DNA from: Amblyomma americanum
Lineage: Eukaryota; Arthropoda; Arachnida; Ixodida; Ixodidae
NCBI RefSeq assembly: GCF_052857255.1
Contig: NC_135506.1
Span: 77,856,324-77,920,323 of the forward strand
Reading direction: 5' to 3'
DNA: 64,000 nt
The position numbers and the translations under genes were made by a program. Below, one piece after another: positions 33,530-44,545 of the stretch. Under the pieces are notes generated by a model. The model did no database searches. It was not told the origin of the DNA and saw nothing but the letters and a program-made list of their open reading frames with translations. Numbering within the stretch: position 1 is the first letter of the stretch; every line of letters begins with the position of its first letter.

Positions 33530-34020
33530 GCCATGTCTAGTTTCGGCTTGCCGTGTGCATTAGTAGATGCATCCGCCGGGCTTCCTGCGGTAGTGCCCCG
33601 TTGTGGTAGTGCCCCGCTGCTTTCGTGTTGTGTATTTTGGTGTATTTTGCGGCTGTACTGAACGTCTCATCGCTGCAGGCTTGTCGCCAGTTGTCCTTGC
33701 ATTGGTTAAGACCATTTCGGGTTCCATGCTGTGCAGCCGACGCTCTCAAGAACTGTATTGATGCCGATGAGCTTGGCACCGGGCGGTCAATGATTGCCCT
33801 CTACATGAGGAATAGAAGAAGCGCCGCTTTGAAGCACACTGCTCCAGAATGGCAGAACTTTGTAGAGCTGGCGAATCAGTCGCGGACCGAAACGCGCGGA
33901 AGTCCGTGCCAGGACTCTGGTCTCCAGGAAGAGGCAGCATCGCCGCTTTGCGAGGTATGAAGCGGCTGGCCTTGGTCCTGCACAGAAGAGATAATTTGCA
34001 CAATAATCTGCAATAACGTG
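33530..34020 (+). repeat. DR copy, middle module and box
   Basis: Middle module TTGATGCCGATGAGCTTGGC, ACCGGG at about 33757, then a box at 33804-33827 (CATGAGGAATAGAAGAAGCG). Two short imperfect copies of GTAGTGCCCCG lie at about 33590-33617. It links the DR copies that have the middle module to those that have the box, so both are parts of one unit. Confidence 0.55.
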
Positions 34021-36805
34021 CATAGAAGCGCCGCTCATCATCATCTTCCAATATTAAATGTCATAATGCTGATTTCATGCTGCGAGAAGAATGCACTAAA
34101 CGCGTTGCCTTGACTGCCTTGCGCTGTTAAGGGGTTATTTACTCAGATGAAGTCTGCAGCCTATATCAAGTACACGAGCAAGAAAATACTGTGCTCCACT
34201 TCTACTCCGTATCCAGTGGTTGATGACTTTCACGTGATTTGCAATATTCACAAAGCATTACTGTGGTCCACAGCAGTGGCTCAGTGGTTTGATTTCGTCT
34301 GAGGAGCAGAAGTCCGTCTGCAGTGGCACCCCTGCATACAGACGATATGCAAAGGTGCCGGGGGCTGCCTGATGTCATATTTCGTTGAAGAACACCCAGG
34401 ATTTCCAAACAAACCCGGTGTCCTACAAAACGCCACGCCTTTCATCCCACATAATTGTTTTATTAGGGCCCCCAGGTTTAGAGCACGCGTGTGATAGGCT
34501 TAGCATTCAAATAAACTGTCCATGCGGCGAACATCTGTTATCTCCGGCGCAATGTTTCAAACATTACCAGAAAAACGGGAAGTAGCAATACACCTACTTA
34601 TCCCTGAAGCGAACCATCTTTCTGGCAAAGGAAATTTGATAAGAAAATCTACCAGAATTTATTTTAGCTAGCAGATAACTCAAGAAATAGAAAAACACTG
34701 CAGATGGTATCCAATCCGATTACATTTCGCGTACGGTACTCTGCCATCATTATGATCTACGGCGGCAGCTGTCCAGCCCTCTACATTCGAAGCTGTGCGA
34801 CAAGCTCCGCCGTGGACTATCCTGTAATGCAGTGTGACGTGGAAGTTAATCTGAAATGGCAAGCCTCTCAAGTTACCTCCGGCATGAAGACTCATTCGGC
34901 ATCAACAGAGGTCGGGTAATAGTTTCCTCTCTGCTCTTACCTAGTTACAGCTGCTCAGTACTACACTTCGCTAAATTTAAACCTATGTGCTACTTTGGTG
35001 ACAGGGGAAAAAGCTGTAGCGCTGGCTCTAGTCGGACAGGTGACCGAAAGTTGCTACTCCGGTAAAACATGCTTGCAGTCAATAATTTTTGGTAGTCATC
35101 CATTTACAGCCAACTACTCCGTGAATTGACCTCATATGAAAGGCTTAAATCTCAGAAACCTGAACCATAAACAATGCTCACAAGAGGGTCTGACATACTG
35201 TACATTTTTCAAGAATTGATAAGTCCCTAATCTTTAAAGATGGCTCCAAAAGAGCGCGATGAAATCTCCCAATAATTATTGAAGTTTTTGGTTGAAATGC
35301 GCAGGATTCTCAATATCCGTGGGAGTCAAATCCATGCTCAGCACCAGGTTGAACATGGCGGGCTGTTGCGATATAAAACTCGCTTTGTGGCAAGTACAGA
35401 GGAGGAAATAACCGGGCCACGGAGGTCGGAATTCCACAGAATGGATGACACTGAGAACAAGGATAAGACGACCTTATCAGTAGGGTACAATATTATAATT
35501 ATAGACTACCTTTGAAAAGTTTTAAAAATAAACAATCCGAAAAAACGGAATACAAGTGGTGTCACCACCGGCTGATTTCGCAATTAAACTGCGCGCCTCG
35601 ACATTGAATTTCTGGCACCATTCTCTTCAAAGCGGCGGCAACCGTTCCTTTTTGGTAAAGACGTCCACGACTTAATCGACTGGCGGCAAGAACAAATACA
35701 ATTTCCTCGCCGATAAGTAAGTTCTTTGCTGGCGGAAGACAAAAGTCAACATGGATATAGAGAGCCAGAGAAACAATTTTTTACAGAGAATAATCATTGG
35801 AGTTTTCAGTGCAGTAATGTCAGCTCTCGCAAAGTTAACCTGTTAGCTCAGCGCTCTCCCATAAGACTTTCTCAAACGTGTTTGACCTGGCACTGCCAGT
35901 GAAACAGGTTTCATTGTGAAATGCGGAGCTGAAGAAATCCCACTATCGCTGTATCGTCAATGCTATTTCACTGGGACGCTGCGGTATTCTTAAGGGACGG
36001 AGAACGTGTGTCGCAATTTCCCGAGACTCACTTCCTGAACATTTTCACACCAACCACGTACATCACGCGTTAAAAGGATCTCGTAAGCCTGCAGATAACA
36101 AGACGCGGTGCTAATAACAGCACCCCATGCATTTGTATACAAAAAGCCAATAGATTGCATGCGACATAGAGCGGTCGGGATGGCCGCAACCATGCACAGC
36201 AGCAACGCCTTAAGCGAGCTTTATGTAACGTCAAATGTAACGGTAAAAGGTACTGGCCACACATATTGAAAGGTCCGATGAGGAGTATGGAAACACCAGA
36301 CAAAATGATTCGCAGGTTTGGAGAGTTCATGCTCAATTTTTCATCGACTGATGGCGAGTAGACAGTCCCGCCACTTGCGGCATCTGATGAACTTCCCAAA
36401 GCAGTTCAAAACAGTTTAGAACGTGGAAATGTTTATTTTGCTCACAGGCAGCGCTGCCATTTGCAATGTTGAGAAATAGGCCTGGTTCTAGCTGGATGTT
36501 CATCGATCTTTATAACTGTTTTTTCTTCGGAAGTCTGATACGAAGTGGCGTTCTGTAATTTACCTCACGCTGCTGTCGATGCCTACAAGCTCAGAGTGGT
36601 GCGGGTCTGCTAATATATTTTGCGCCGGCAGCAACAGTACAGCGCGGGCTGAAATTTGTGTCCCTATTTATTTGACTGCGGGAGACCATCGCAGCGTCAT
36701 GCAGCCAGTTTTCATCGTATTACGCCTCGCCTCATAGAACCATTTTCATTGAAAGGTTCGAAAGCTGTATGTTTTCTTTCTTCACATAAATGCGTTAAAT
36801 GCGCT
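34021..36805. other. Intergenic, nothing recognised
   Basis: 2.8 kb without recognisable repeats, SINEs or genes. The longest frame is 109 codons on the - strand (36070-36399) and has no motif I know. It could hold unrecognised exons; none can be supported. Confidence 0.45.
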
Positions 36806-37055
36806 GTATAGCACTCGCGGTGGCTAATTGGTTATGGCGCTCGGCTGATGACGCAAGAGACTCAGGCTCGATTGCGTCCGCGGTGGTTGCATTTCGGTAG
36901 AGGTGGCAAAATGCTGCAGGCTTATGTACTGTCTTATCTCAGTGCGCGTTAAAGAACCTCAGGCGGTAGAAATTATCTGGCGCCCTCCATAACAGCGTTC
37001 CTCATAGCCCGAGCAGCTTTGGAACGTTAAACCTCACAAAATAAACAAAAAGAAT
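36806..37055 (+). mobile_element. SINE2, full length
   Basis: The head GCACTCGCGGTGGCTAATTG, GTTATGGCGCTCGGCTGATG carries a box A-like region, and GGCTCGATTGCGTCC replaces box B. The body follows (GCATTTCGGTAGAGGTGGCA, GTGCGCGTTAAAGAACCTCA, GGCGGTAGAAATTATC) with the 3' end GCAGCTTTGGAACGTTAAAC, CTCACAAAATAAAC. It is the most complete SINE2 in the first half of the window. Confidence 0.85.
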
Positions 37056-37179
37056 TAATTGCGAGGTTGCTGCGTGTAAACTCACCGTCTTGCATGAGAT
37101 TCTCTTGTCCGGTAGATTTAGACGCTCTGGGAAGCCTTCGCGGAGCCGCGATGACGGTCCAACGCTGCCACGCTGTGCG

Positions 37180-38110
37180 CAACGCTACCTTCGGAGTGGT
37201 ATCCTGCGCTGTGTAGGTGGTGTCCCCACTTGTGACCGGTGCTTCTATGTCTATCGCTAGTCGTGCTGCTTGTCATGTCTTCGCAACGTATTTACTCCTC
37301 GCTCTGTTCAGCTAAGTCTTGGGCTCTCGACAGCTCTACATAGTATGGGCATATGTGCGTTGCGGTTTTGCCAACCCGTGTGATGGTATGAACTCCTACG
37401 TGTCGCTGTTTCTGGCGTGACCACTGAAGCATGGTTGCAATATAGTCGTGAGTAATGCTTTCCGCCAGGTGTTTTAGTGGTTAGACCAACAGATTTTCAT
37501 CAAGTGGGAAACCTGCCTAATGTTTGTGCTGTGTATTGTGACTGCCTGTTTGCTGTGACCGCTGTTGCATTTGATCGTCATGGCTGCCGAGGTGGCAACA
37601 GCGGATGTATTCCTGCTCGATGAGATCGTGAACTGTTTGTTTACGGTGTGTCACTGCCCCGTCGCTGTGTTTCTTGGCTCGCTAGGTGTTTGTAGTTTCG
37701 CATCTGTTGAAACCTGCCAATGCCATATAACCTAAAGTGTTGTTGTTTCGTTTGTTTTTTTTGTGTTGTGTGTATTTTTGTCGTTCTAGTGTTCTCTCTT
37801 TCATATGAGTGTGTTAGGCATGTTGCTGTGTTCAATGTGAAATGTGCTGTGTACAGGAGGCCCCCTGCATGAGGAGCAGCTGAAGCGTCGCAGCAAGGAA
37901 AGCCTAAAGAGGCAGCACTCATTGCCGCCACCAAGAAGAAATGGAAGAGTGCCACTGCAGACGCCAAGACTCAAGTCTCTTGAGGATGGCCATTTGTCGG
38001 GGCATTTGTAGGCGACGACTGCGTCTCTGGTGTCCGCCGAGAGCTGCGTAAGCATGGCACGACACACGTCACCACAGACTGTTTGCAGTAGTCTCGTGGA
38101 ATCTTCAATC
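37180..38110 (+). repeat. DR copy with box, most 3' member
   Basis: GT-rich upstream part with GATCGTCATGGCTGCCGAGG at about 37573, then a box at 37868-37891 (CATGAGGAGCAGCTGAAGCG). After this point no further box was found, so the DR family ends close to where the LINE begins. Confidence 0.55.
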
Positions 38111-38343
38111 ACTTCGAACACATGCACGGGGCACCGCTTTCGAGGTCAGCTTAATGGTGTCTCCGCCTTGTAATGTAAAACACGCGGCATCAGGCCATTG
38201 CTATGTTAGATATTTTTTTCATTTATGGATACAGCGATCTTGTACGCAAGATCATACCAGGTGGGAAACATTGTGTTCACATACATAAACACAGGCACTT
38301 ACAAACAAAATAGAATTGCACATCGAAAGTAAGAAGAAAATAC

Positions 38344-38591
38344 CGCGGCAATGTCGTAAACAACAATCATTTCAAGTGGTCTTCAAACAAATGCAGTGAT
38401 ATCTGCCTGACATCATCCGTGAGCTTATTCCAATCAGTGATGGTCCTTGGAAGAAAGGGATATTTAACGCGGCAATGTCGTAAACAACAATCATTTCAAG
38501 TGGTCTTCAAACAAATGCAGTGATGTCTGCCTGACATCATCCGTGAGCTTATTCCAATTCGTGATGGTCCTTGGAAGAAAGGGATATTTAA
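38344..38591 (-). repeat. 124-bp tandem duplication in the LINE 3' end
   Basis: CGCGGCAATGTCGTAAACAA starts at 38344 and 38468, and the two 124-bp units differ only at a few positions (AGTGATATC/AGTGATGTC, CAATCAGTG/CAATTCGTG). In LINE orientation the unit encodes the conserved C-terminal FFPRTITNWNKL region, so this end is present twice in tandem. Confidence 0.95.
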
Positions 38592-39224
38592 AAATTTAGC
38601 TCGCGAATTTAATGGTGTTATGGAAAGATAATGGCGATTTGGAGCTTGGTACCCGAGGAATAAGTAAGGATATCGGAGTTGTCAGCTTTGAAATTATTCT
38701 TAATTCAAAGAAAAACTTTAAGCGACATATGCGATTTCTGTTAGGAATAGAGGGTAAGCCGCTTTTTTGAGGAGGTCACTAACTGACGCTCACCCGTAAG
38801 TGTTATATATAAACCTTACTGTTTTGGTTTTGACTCTTTCAGGTTTATTTATGTTTACCTTTGTAAAAGGGTCCCCGATAATAACTGCATATTCTAAGAT
38901 TGGTCTAATAATAGTGTTGTAGGCAAGGAGGCGTGTACCAGGGGTGGCTAACTTAAGTGAGCGTCGTAAGAAAAAAGCTTTCTGAGAGCGTTTGCTGAAA
39001 CACTGTCTACAGGCTTGATCCAGGAGAGGTTATCAGAAATCTATAGGCCTAGACACTTATACCCTGTTACTTCATGAAGAAAATTATTATAAGCAGTGTA
39101 GTGATATAGAAGAGTGTTTTTAGTGTTATTCTCATAAATACGGTTTTTTCAAAATTAATTGACATTCGCTACTTCTCACACCAAGAAACTATTTTTTGCA
39201 AGATCATTATTCAGCCTAGTTTGA

Positions 39225-40355
39225 TCTTCAGTCGAACTTATTTTCTCATACAGCACGAAGTTGTCCGCATATAACTAAACATGTACTGACAGGTCTTTAA
39301 CAATATCACTAATAAATATTAAATACAGTAGCGGGCGAAGGAGGGATCCTTGAGGAACGCCAGAATTGACAGGAATGTAATTGCAGGAGGCTTTATGCAG
39401 TTCGACAAACTGACAGCGATCAGATAGGTACGATCGCATTCATGTTAATACCTGTTTATAATTTAAAACAATACTGAGTTTATGAAATAGTTTCTTGAGC
39501 GAAACCTTATCGAAAGCTTTTCGAATGTCCATGAAGATAACATCTGTTTGATTTCCTTCGTTTATTGATGTCGGAAAATTGTGAATTGTTTCCAGCAGCT
39601 CGTCTGAACCCATGTTGAATAACTGCCAGCACATTATGCTCGGCGAGCAAATTAGTTAGATGCTTCTGAATGACGTGATCTATTAATTTGCACGTTGTCG
39701 AAGGTAAATAGGCCGATTATTTTCAATACACGTCCTCTCTCCACCTTTATACAAAGGCTCAATTCTAGCAGTTTTCGAATCACACGGTAAAACACCTTCT
39801 TTCAAAGATCGGGTGAATAGCACGCACAAGTACTTGCAACACCGCTCTGCATACTGTTTAACAAAGGCAGTCGGAATATCATCTGGTCCAGGTGATGTTT
39901 TAACATCCAGTTTTAGCAATACATTTAAAACACCCTCTTGAGAAATTACAACATCAGGCATGGAAGGAAAGGACATGCTAAAGGGTGGGAGGCGCCCGTC
40001 ATCTTTTGTAAAAACTTTCTTAAAGCTGTTAATAAATGCTGAGGAAACCTGAACATTGCCACTTACATGTTGCCCACTTATAACAAACGTATCGGTAGAA
40101 CGAGAAACTGGTGCAATTGACCACGAAAACTTTTCAGGGTAAGTTTTTATGAAAGCCAAAAGTAGCGTATTGTAGTATTTTTCTTTATCTTTCAGAATGC
40201 ACGGTTTTAATTTCTCTGAAACTTCATAAATTTTTGCCCCTAGATTGGCTGAAGTAGACCTTTTATTATTTTCTTTAGTCGTTTTAGCTTCCGCTGAAAT
40301 TGCGAAGTTTCTCCCATAATCCAGGGATTGTGATTTTCTGACTTCTTGCATATCA
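39225..40355 (-). pseudogene. LINE reverse transcriptase, decayed
   Basis: The 222-codon frame 39683-40351 contains SPGPDDIPTAF, the usual start of a LINE reverse transcriptase, and ends with PLYKGGERTCIENNRP. After a frame change, 39440-39634 has VIFMDIRKAFDKVS (motif A). Further on, in the translated complement, SGVPQGSLLRPLLYLIFISD (motif B) and LYADNFVLYEK (motif C, with Asn where the second Asp of YADD should be) are visible near 39240-39370. At least two frame breaks and the catalytic change show that it is dead. Confidence 0.88.
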
Positions 40356-40479
40356 ATGGTGCAAAGCGCTCGTAGTCCCGAACAATGTTTTTGGAAACAA
40401 GCTACAGGTCATTCACACTACAAGTGCTGTACATAAATCTGTAATCTAAATCATCAGTAATTGATTCATTGTCAGCACG

Positions 40480-41120
40480 GGCAAAATTCGGAAAGTGTGG
40501 AATGTCACCCTTTGGGTCCAATAATATGTCTTCTGATACCGATATTGCTGATTGATGATCCGAAATTCCGACCACTACATTACATAAAAGTTTTTATTTG
40601 ATACTGTCGCGCACCAAAAATAAATCCAGAATTGATACAGAATTTTGTTGGATTCTAGTAGGGTGCTTCACAATTTGTAAAAGATCGAAATCAAACATAA
40701 TATCAAGCAGTGCATATCCTATGGCGTGCGGAGATTGAACAGAAAAAGTAGCGCAGTTTATGTTTGGCAAGTTGAAATCTGCAAATATACTTAACTTGCT
40801 GTCTGGTTTCGTGTTGCAATAAACATGTTTCTTAACTTCATCTCAGATAGAAACAGAGGAACCGGGATGTCTATAGATAGCTCCAAGGATATATCGGAAA
40901 TTGTTAGCGTATACTTTACAAAAAACAAAATGAGCTTTTGAACAGTATAGCCACTCCGTCACCTCTTCTGCCGATGTCTTTCCAAAAGACTCTAGAGTTT
41001 CTTGGCACAAACTCGGGAATATTTCTTCATATAACCACGTCTCTGTTAGCCCAGCTATGCCCGGATTATGCGATAACAGCATACCTTCCAGATGGGCGAC
41101 TTTGCTCACAACGCTACGGC
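40480..41120 (-). pseudogene. LINE endonuclease, decayed
   Basis: The frame 40843-41109 contains NPGIAGLTETWL, then, after what looks like an internal deletion, YILGAIYRHPGSS. Later in the complement FADFNLPNINC (normally GDFNLP) and VGISDHQSAI are seen. These are the motifs of the apurinic-like endonuclease that nicks the target in non-LTR retrotransposition. Stops and the deletion make it non-functional. Confidence 0.85.
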
Positions 41121-41159
41121 AATTAATACTATTATTGTGAATGCCCTCCTATTTTCTTT

Positions 41160-41881
41160 TTGTGGTCATTTATTTTTTCAGAAATACTGTATCGAGCATT
41201 GTTCACTGAGTCTCAAGCAAACATCCTATCATCCACACACAGGTTGTTAAAAAAAAGCTTGACCTACGCTCCGTTCGATCTTTCGTCCGCTGAACTTTCC
41301 CATAAATTTTATAATATTTCGAACGGCGAAAGAGAAGTCTTCCATGATCGAAAATTCTGTTTCCTTGAGCTTATAGCACGCATTTAGGACGGAATTATTT
41401 CGCGGTAGTCCAAGAACTTAATGATTACCGGGCGGCCATTTTCGCTCATTCTTCCAAGCCTGTGGCGTCTCTATATGCCTTTAACAGTAACATCTAATTT
41501 TTCCTGGAACACCGTCTCGTTCACCTTCGCGATAACAGAGTCAGCAGTTTCATCGCTCTCCTCTTTTATTCTGAAAACGATCAAGTTATTTCTTTGGCTC
41601 CTGTTTTGTAATTCATCAACCTTGTCCTGCAGGTGTGTCATTTTATCTTCCAGCTCAGTCGTTGCTGATTTTAACTCCCAAATTCGCTCTTTTAGTTCAT
41701 TCAAGGACGCTATTTGACCCTCTAACCACTTCATCGTTTCGTTCAGTCCTGCTATATCTGCTTCCATCTTTCCTTGATTGGTCAAAATGTTGTTGATGGA
41801 CGCTGTCACTTCACTCTGGCCCGAAAGAATCTTCTCCAACTTTTCCTTATCAGTAGGACATGGATTTGACTCAATGCGCAA
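41160..41881 (-). pseudogene. LINE ORF1 with coiled coil, decayed
   Basis: The 136-codon frame 41471-41881 has a long heptad-like coiled coil (roughly residues 12-92) followed by RSQRNNLIVFRIKEESDE, typical of an RNA-binding ORF1 of the esterase-less, RRM-like type. After a stop, RRHRLGRMSENGRPVIIKFL and later QVKLFFNNLCVDDR continue the same protein. ORF1 would coat the LINE RNA. At least three stops interrupt it. Confidence 0.8.
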
Positions 41882-41900
41882 CAGTTCAAAAGGCTCTTCT

Positions 41901-42289
41901 TAAATGAACACACATCACAAAGTAAATTTCTTATACTAATTGGGCAAGGAAAGCAGTACCGGAAAGCATAACCGGAAAACAGTATTGTAGGCTAAATGAC
42001 TAAGGCACAATATTATGTTCTGGGGAATTTCAGTCAACTTGGCGCCTCAGGCATCTCTGTCGTCATGAGCTAGCACGCGGCCACGCATGTCCACGCAAAA
42101 TTTAATTAAGCTTGGAATGTGAAAGTGTTGTTACGGAAAAAGCGAAGGTAATGGCCTATTATATTTTGCAAGCCTTCTTGTAGATATCAGACATTTTTTA
42201 AGAGCTCTATAGCACAAGCTTGAGTGACAGTATACAACAGGAAACATGTATGACAGTCGGACGCCTCAACAACTCGTTTTGGGCGTGCC
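41901..42289. other. LINE 5' flank or untranslated region
   Basis: AT-rich sequence upstream of ORF1. It may be 5' untranslated region of the LINE or flank; no repeat partner was found in the window. Confidence 0.35.
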
Positions 42290-42680
42290 CATAATAAAGC
42301 TTTCATTTCTGAGTATTTTTCTTTTATGGTATGAACCTATAGACTTTCAACTACAAAATAATTAAGACACGAAAACACCTTCTTTAATCAGTTTCTTGGG
42401 GAAAGGAAATGGCGCATTATCTGTCTCATATATCGTTGGACACCTGAACCGCGCTGTAAGGGAAGGGATAACGGAGGGAGTGAAAGAAGAAAGGAAGAAA
42501 GAGGTGCCGTAGTAGAGGACTCCGGAATAATTTCGACCAACTGGGGATCTTTAACGTGCACTGAGAACACTGGCGCCTTAGCGTTTTTCCTCCATAAAAA
42601 CGCAGCCGCCGCGGTCGAGTTCGAACTCGGGAACTCCGGATCAGTAGTCCGGAGTCCCCGTGTTCGAACCCAACCGTTTC
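42290..42680 (-). mobile_element. SINE1 full copy plus duplicated flank
   Basis: SINE1 in reverse orientation at about 42390-42640, from the CCAAGAAAC end to a head with complement boxes (GAGTTCGAACTCGGGAACTC). After it, GAGTCCCCGTGTTCGAACCC (42650) is a + strand piece of a second head, so two heads face each other. The flank 42298-42390 recurs at 43695-43795. Confidence 0.85.
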
Positions 42681-43079
42681 TTCAGTTATATTTTTAGGTT
42701 AGCAGTTCTCCGCATGGACATTGCAGAGACTATTGTAGTAGGGTATATAATTGCATGAGCGAAGCTTTTCAGGAAGCATAAAGCAAGTGCAGCATTTATA
42801 TTTTATTTTTGCGGTGCTTGCATGATGAATGTGGAGGCCTTTATTAAGCACTACGTAAACTAAGATATCTTGGCCAGTTGATACGACAGATTTTGTGTGA
42901 GCGCTGGCTTGGCTAGAAGATAGCTACAATATGTATCAAGATGTCTAGAACTTTCCTACAATCAGACGACAAGACATCTTAAGTCATTTTCTAAATGTTT
43001 AAACTGTCTCAGAAGGTAGTTAAAAAGGTCCATACGACGGTTTATAAATAAGATTAAATAGATCAATAAAACCAAAAAA
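42681..43079. other. Intergenic, nothing recognised
   Basis: AT-rich, no repeat partner or frame. Confidence 0.4.
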
Positions 43080-43305
43080 TTTCATAACATCCAGCTTTAA
43101 AAAAAAATTAAAACAACCTCTTCAGAAATTACATCAGGCATGGAAGGGGCATGTGGAAGGAAGGAGATGCCCCGGCATCTGCCATCGATACTGAAGCACC
43201 TGAGCTGGGGCAGCGGAAATAAAGGATAGCAGGCAGAATGAAGAAATGAAATGAAAGAGGTGAGAAGACACAGGAAGAGAGGATAGGAGTAGAGGTAATA
43301 TACAC
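43080..43305 (-). mobile_element. Joined fragments of two different LINEs
   Basis: 43080-43165 matches 39900-39975 of the CR1-like LINE (AACATCCAGCTTT, then CAGAAATTACATCAGGCATG). From about 43165 the complement instead matches the 3' untranslated region of the RNase H LINE at 56750-56830 (CATTCTGCCTGCTATCC, TTTCCGCTGCCCCA, CAGGTGCTTCAGTATC). The join has no visible spacer. Confidence 0.75.
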
Positions 43306-43486
43306 AAACTATTTACACAAACAAATATACACAACTAATATACACAAATAAATGTGTCCAGGTTGTGTGTGTGATTAGCTAATGATGGAGCAAAAAAAAA
43401 ACACGCGCACTGCACTATGTTGACTACAACAGAGATGAGACACCTAGAACACATTCTGAACGATGATAGACGCGCACAAAAAAGTA
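43306..43486. repeat. Low-complexity ACAAATATACAC stretch
   Basis: 43303-43352 has imperfect repeats of ATACACAAA/TATACACAAAC. Beyond it nothing is recognised. Confidence 0.5.
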
Positions 43487-43680
43487 AATTGGTTTTCGAT
43501 GAAGGAAATCGCTCACTAATTGTCTCATCTCGGTGGACACCAGAACCGCGCCGTATGACGAGGTCGGAGTGAGAGAACAAAGGTGCCGTATTGGAGCCCA
43601 GGCTCCAGAATAATTTCGACCACCTGCGGATCTTTAACGTGCACTGACAGCGCTGTGCGTTTCGCCTCCATCGAAACGTT
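43487..43680 (-). mobile_element. SINE1, 5'-truncated
   Basis: Reverse orientation: TTGGTTTTCGATGAAGGAAA, TCTCGGTGGACACCAGAACC, AATAATTTCGACCACCTGCG, GTGCACTGACAGCGCTGTGC. It ends at GTTTCGCCTCCATCG, so the head is missing. Confidence 0.8.
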
Positions 43681-43689
43681 TCCAACGTT

Positions 43690-43998
43690 TCCAAAATAGC
43701 TTTCATTTCTGAGTATTTTTCTTTTCTGGTATGAATCTGTAGACTTTCAACTACAAAAAAATAAGACACGAAAACACCTTTTTCAATTAGTTTTTGGGTG
43801 AAAGGCGGCGCATTATCTGTCTCATATCGTTGGACACCTGACCCGCGCCATAAGGGAAGGAATAATAGATAGAGTGAAAGAAGAAAGGAAGAAAGAGGTG
43901 CCGTAGTGGAGGACTCCGGAATAATTTCGACCAACTGGGGATCTTTAACGTACACTGAGATCGCACAGCACACGGGCGGACGCGTTTCGATGGATGCG
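43690..43998 (-). repeat. Second copy of the 42.29-42.58 kb segment
   Basis: AGCTTTCATTTCTGAGTATT to the SINE body repeats 42298-42580 with scattered differences (for example TTATGGTATGAACC versus TCTGGTATGAATC). The offset is about 1.4 kb. The repeated segment includes both unique flank and the SINE1 within it, so it is a segmental copy, not a second SINE insertion. Confidence 0.85.
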
Positions 43999-44004
43999 AA
44001 ACTA

Positions 44005-44215
44005 ATAATAATGCGCCCGCGTGTTATGCAATGTCAGTGCACGTCAAAGATCCCCAGGTGGTCAAAATTATTCCGGAGACCTCCACTCGACATCTCATTC
44101 TTCCTTTATTTCACTGCCTCCTTTATCCCTTCGCTTACGGCGCGGTTCTGGTGCCCACCGAGTTATGTAAGACAACTATTGCGCCATTTGCTTTCCTCAG
44201 AACCATTTTTTCAGC
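44005..44215 (+). mobile_element. SINE1, head missing
   Basis: CAATGTCAGTGCACGTCAAA, GATCCCCAGGTGGTCAAAAT, CCTTTATCCCTTCGCTTACG, GCGCCATTTGCTTTCC. Faces the - strand copy just upstream, so the two could pair as an inverted repeat in one transcript. Confidence 0.85.
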
Positions 44216-44372
44216 TTTATTGAAGGTTTTCACCCCCGCCACGTACTTCAAAACGTGACAGGTCTCCAGTGACCCATGGATCCAGTTATGCGCCTTTCAT
44301 TTCTTTAAAATCAATAGAGTCTACACGCTGTAAAACGCTGCAAACGCCGCCGTCGCCAATGAGCCTAAATAA

Positions 44373-44545
44373 ATGCCTTTGAGGAAAGATTATGGCGCAG
44401 TAATTCTCAAAACCATCGGTGGCCACCCGAACCGCGCCGTAAGGGAAGGGAGAACGGTGGGACTGAAAGAAGAAAGAAAAAGAGGTGCCGTAGTGGAGGG
44501 CTGCGGAATAATTTTGATCACCTGGGTATGGTAATTGCACTGACA
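44373..44545 (-). mobile_element. SINE1 fragment
   Basis: GAGGAAAGATTATGGCGCAG, CCGAACCGCGCCGTAAGGG, GAGGTGCCGTAGTGGAGGGC, TTTTGATCACCTGGGTATGG. It stops where the LINE fragment starts. Confidence 0.8.

Larger units (their letters stand above)
38205..41900 (-). mobile_element. CR1/Jockey-like LINE, near complete, decayed
   Basis: Read on the - strand, ORF1 with a coiled coil, an endonuclease, a reverse transcriptase and a CR1-like C-terminal end follow in the right order over 3.7 kb, ending in an A-rich tail at about 38205. No RNase H is seen between reverse transcriptase and the end, unlike the LINEs after 44 kb. Each part has stop codons or frameshifts, so it is inactive. The clade is inferred from the FADFNLP, ISDHQSA and FPRTITNWNKL-type motifs. 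Confidence 0.88.
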
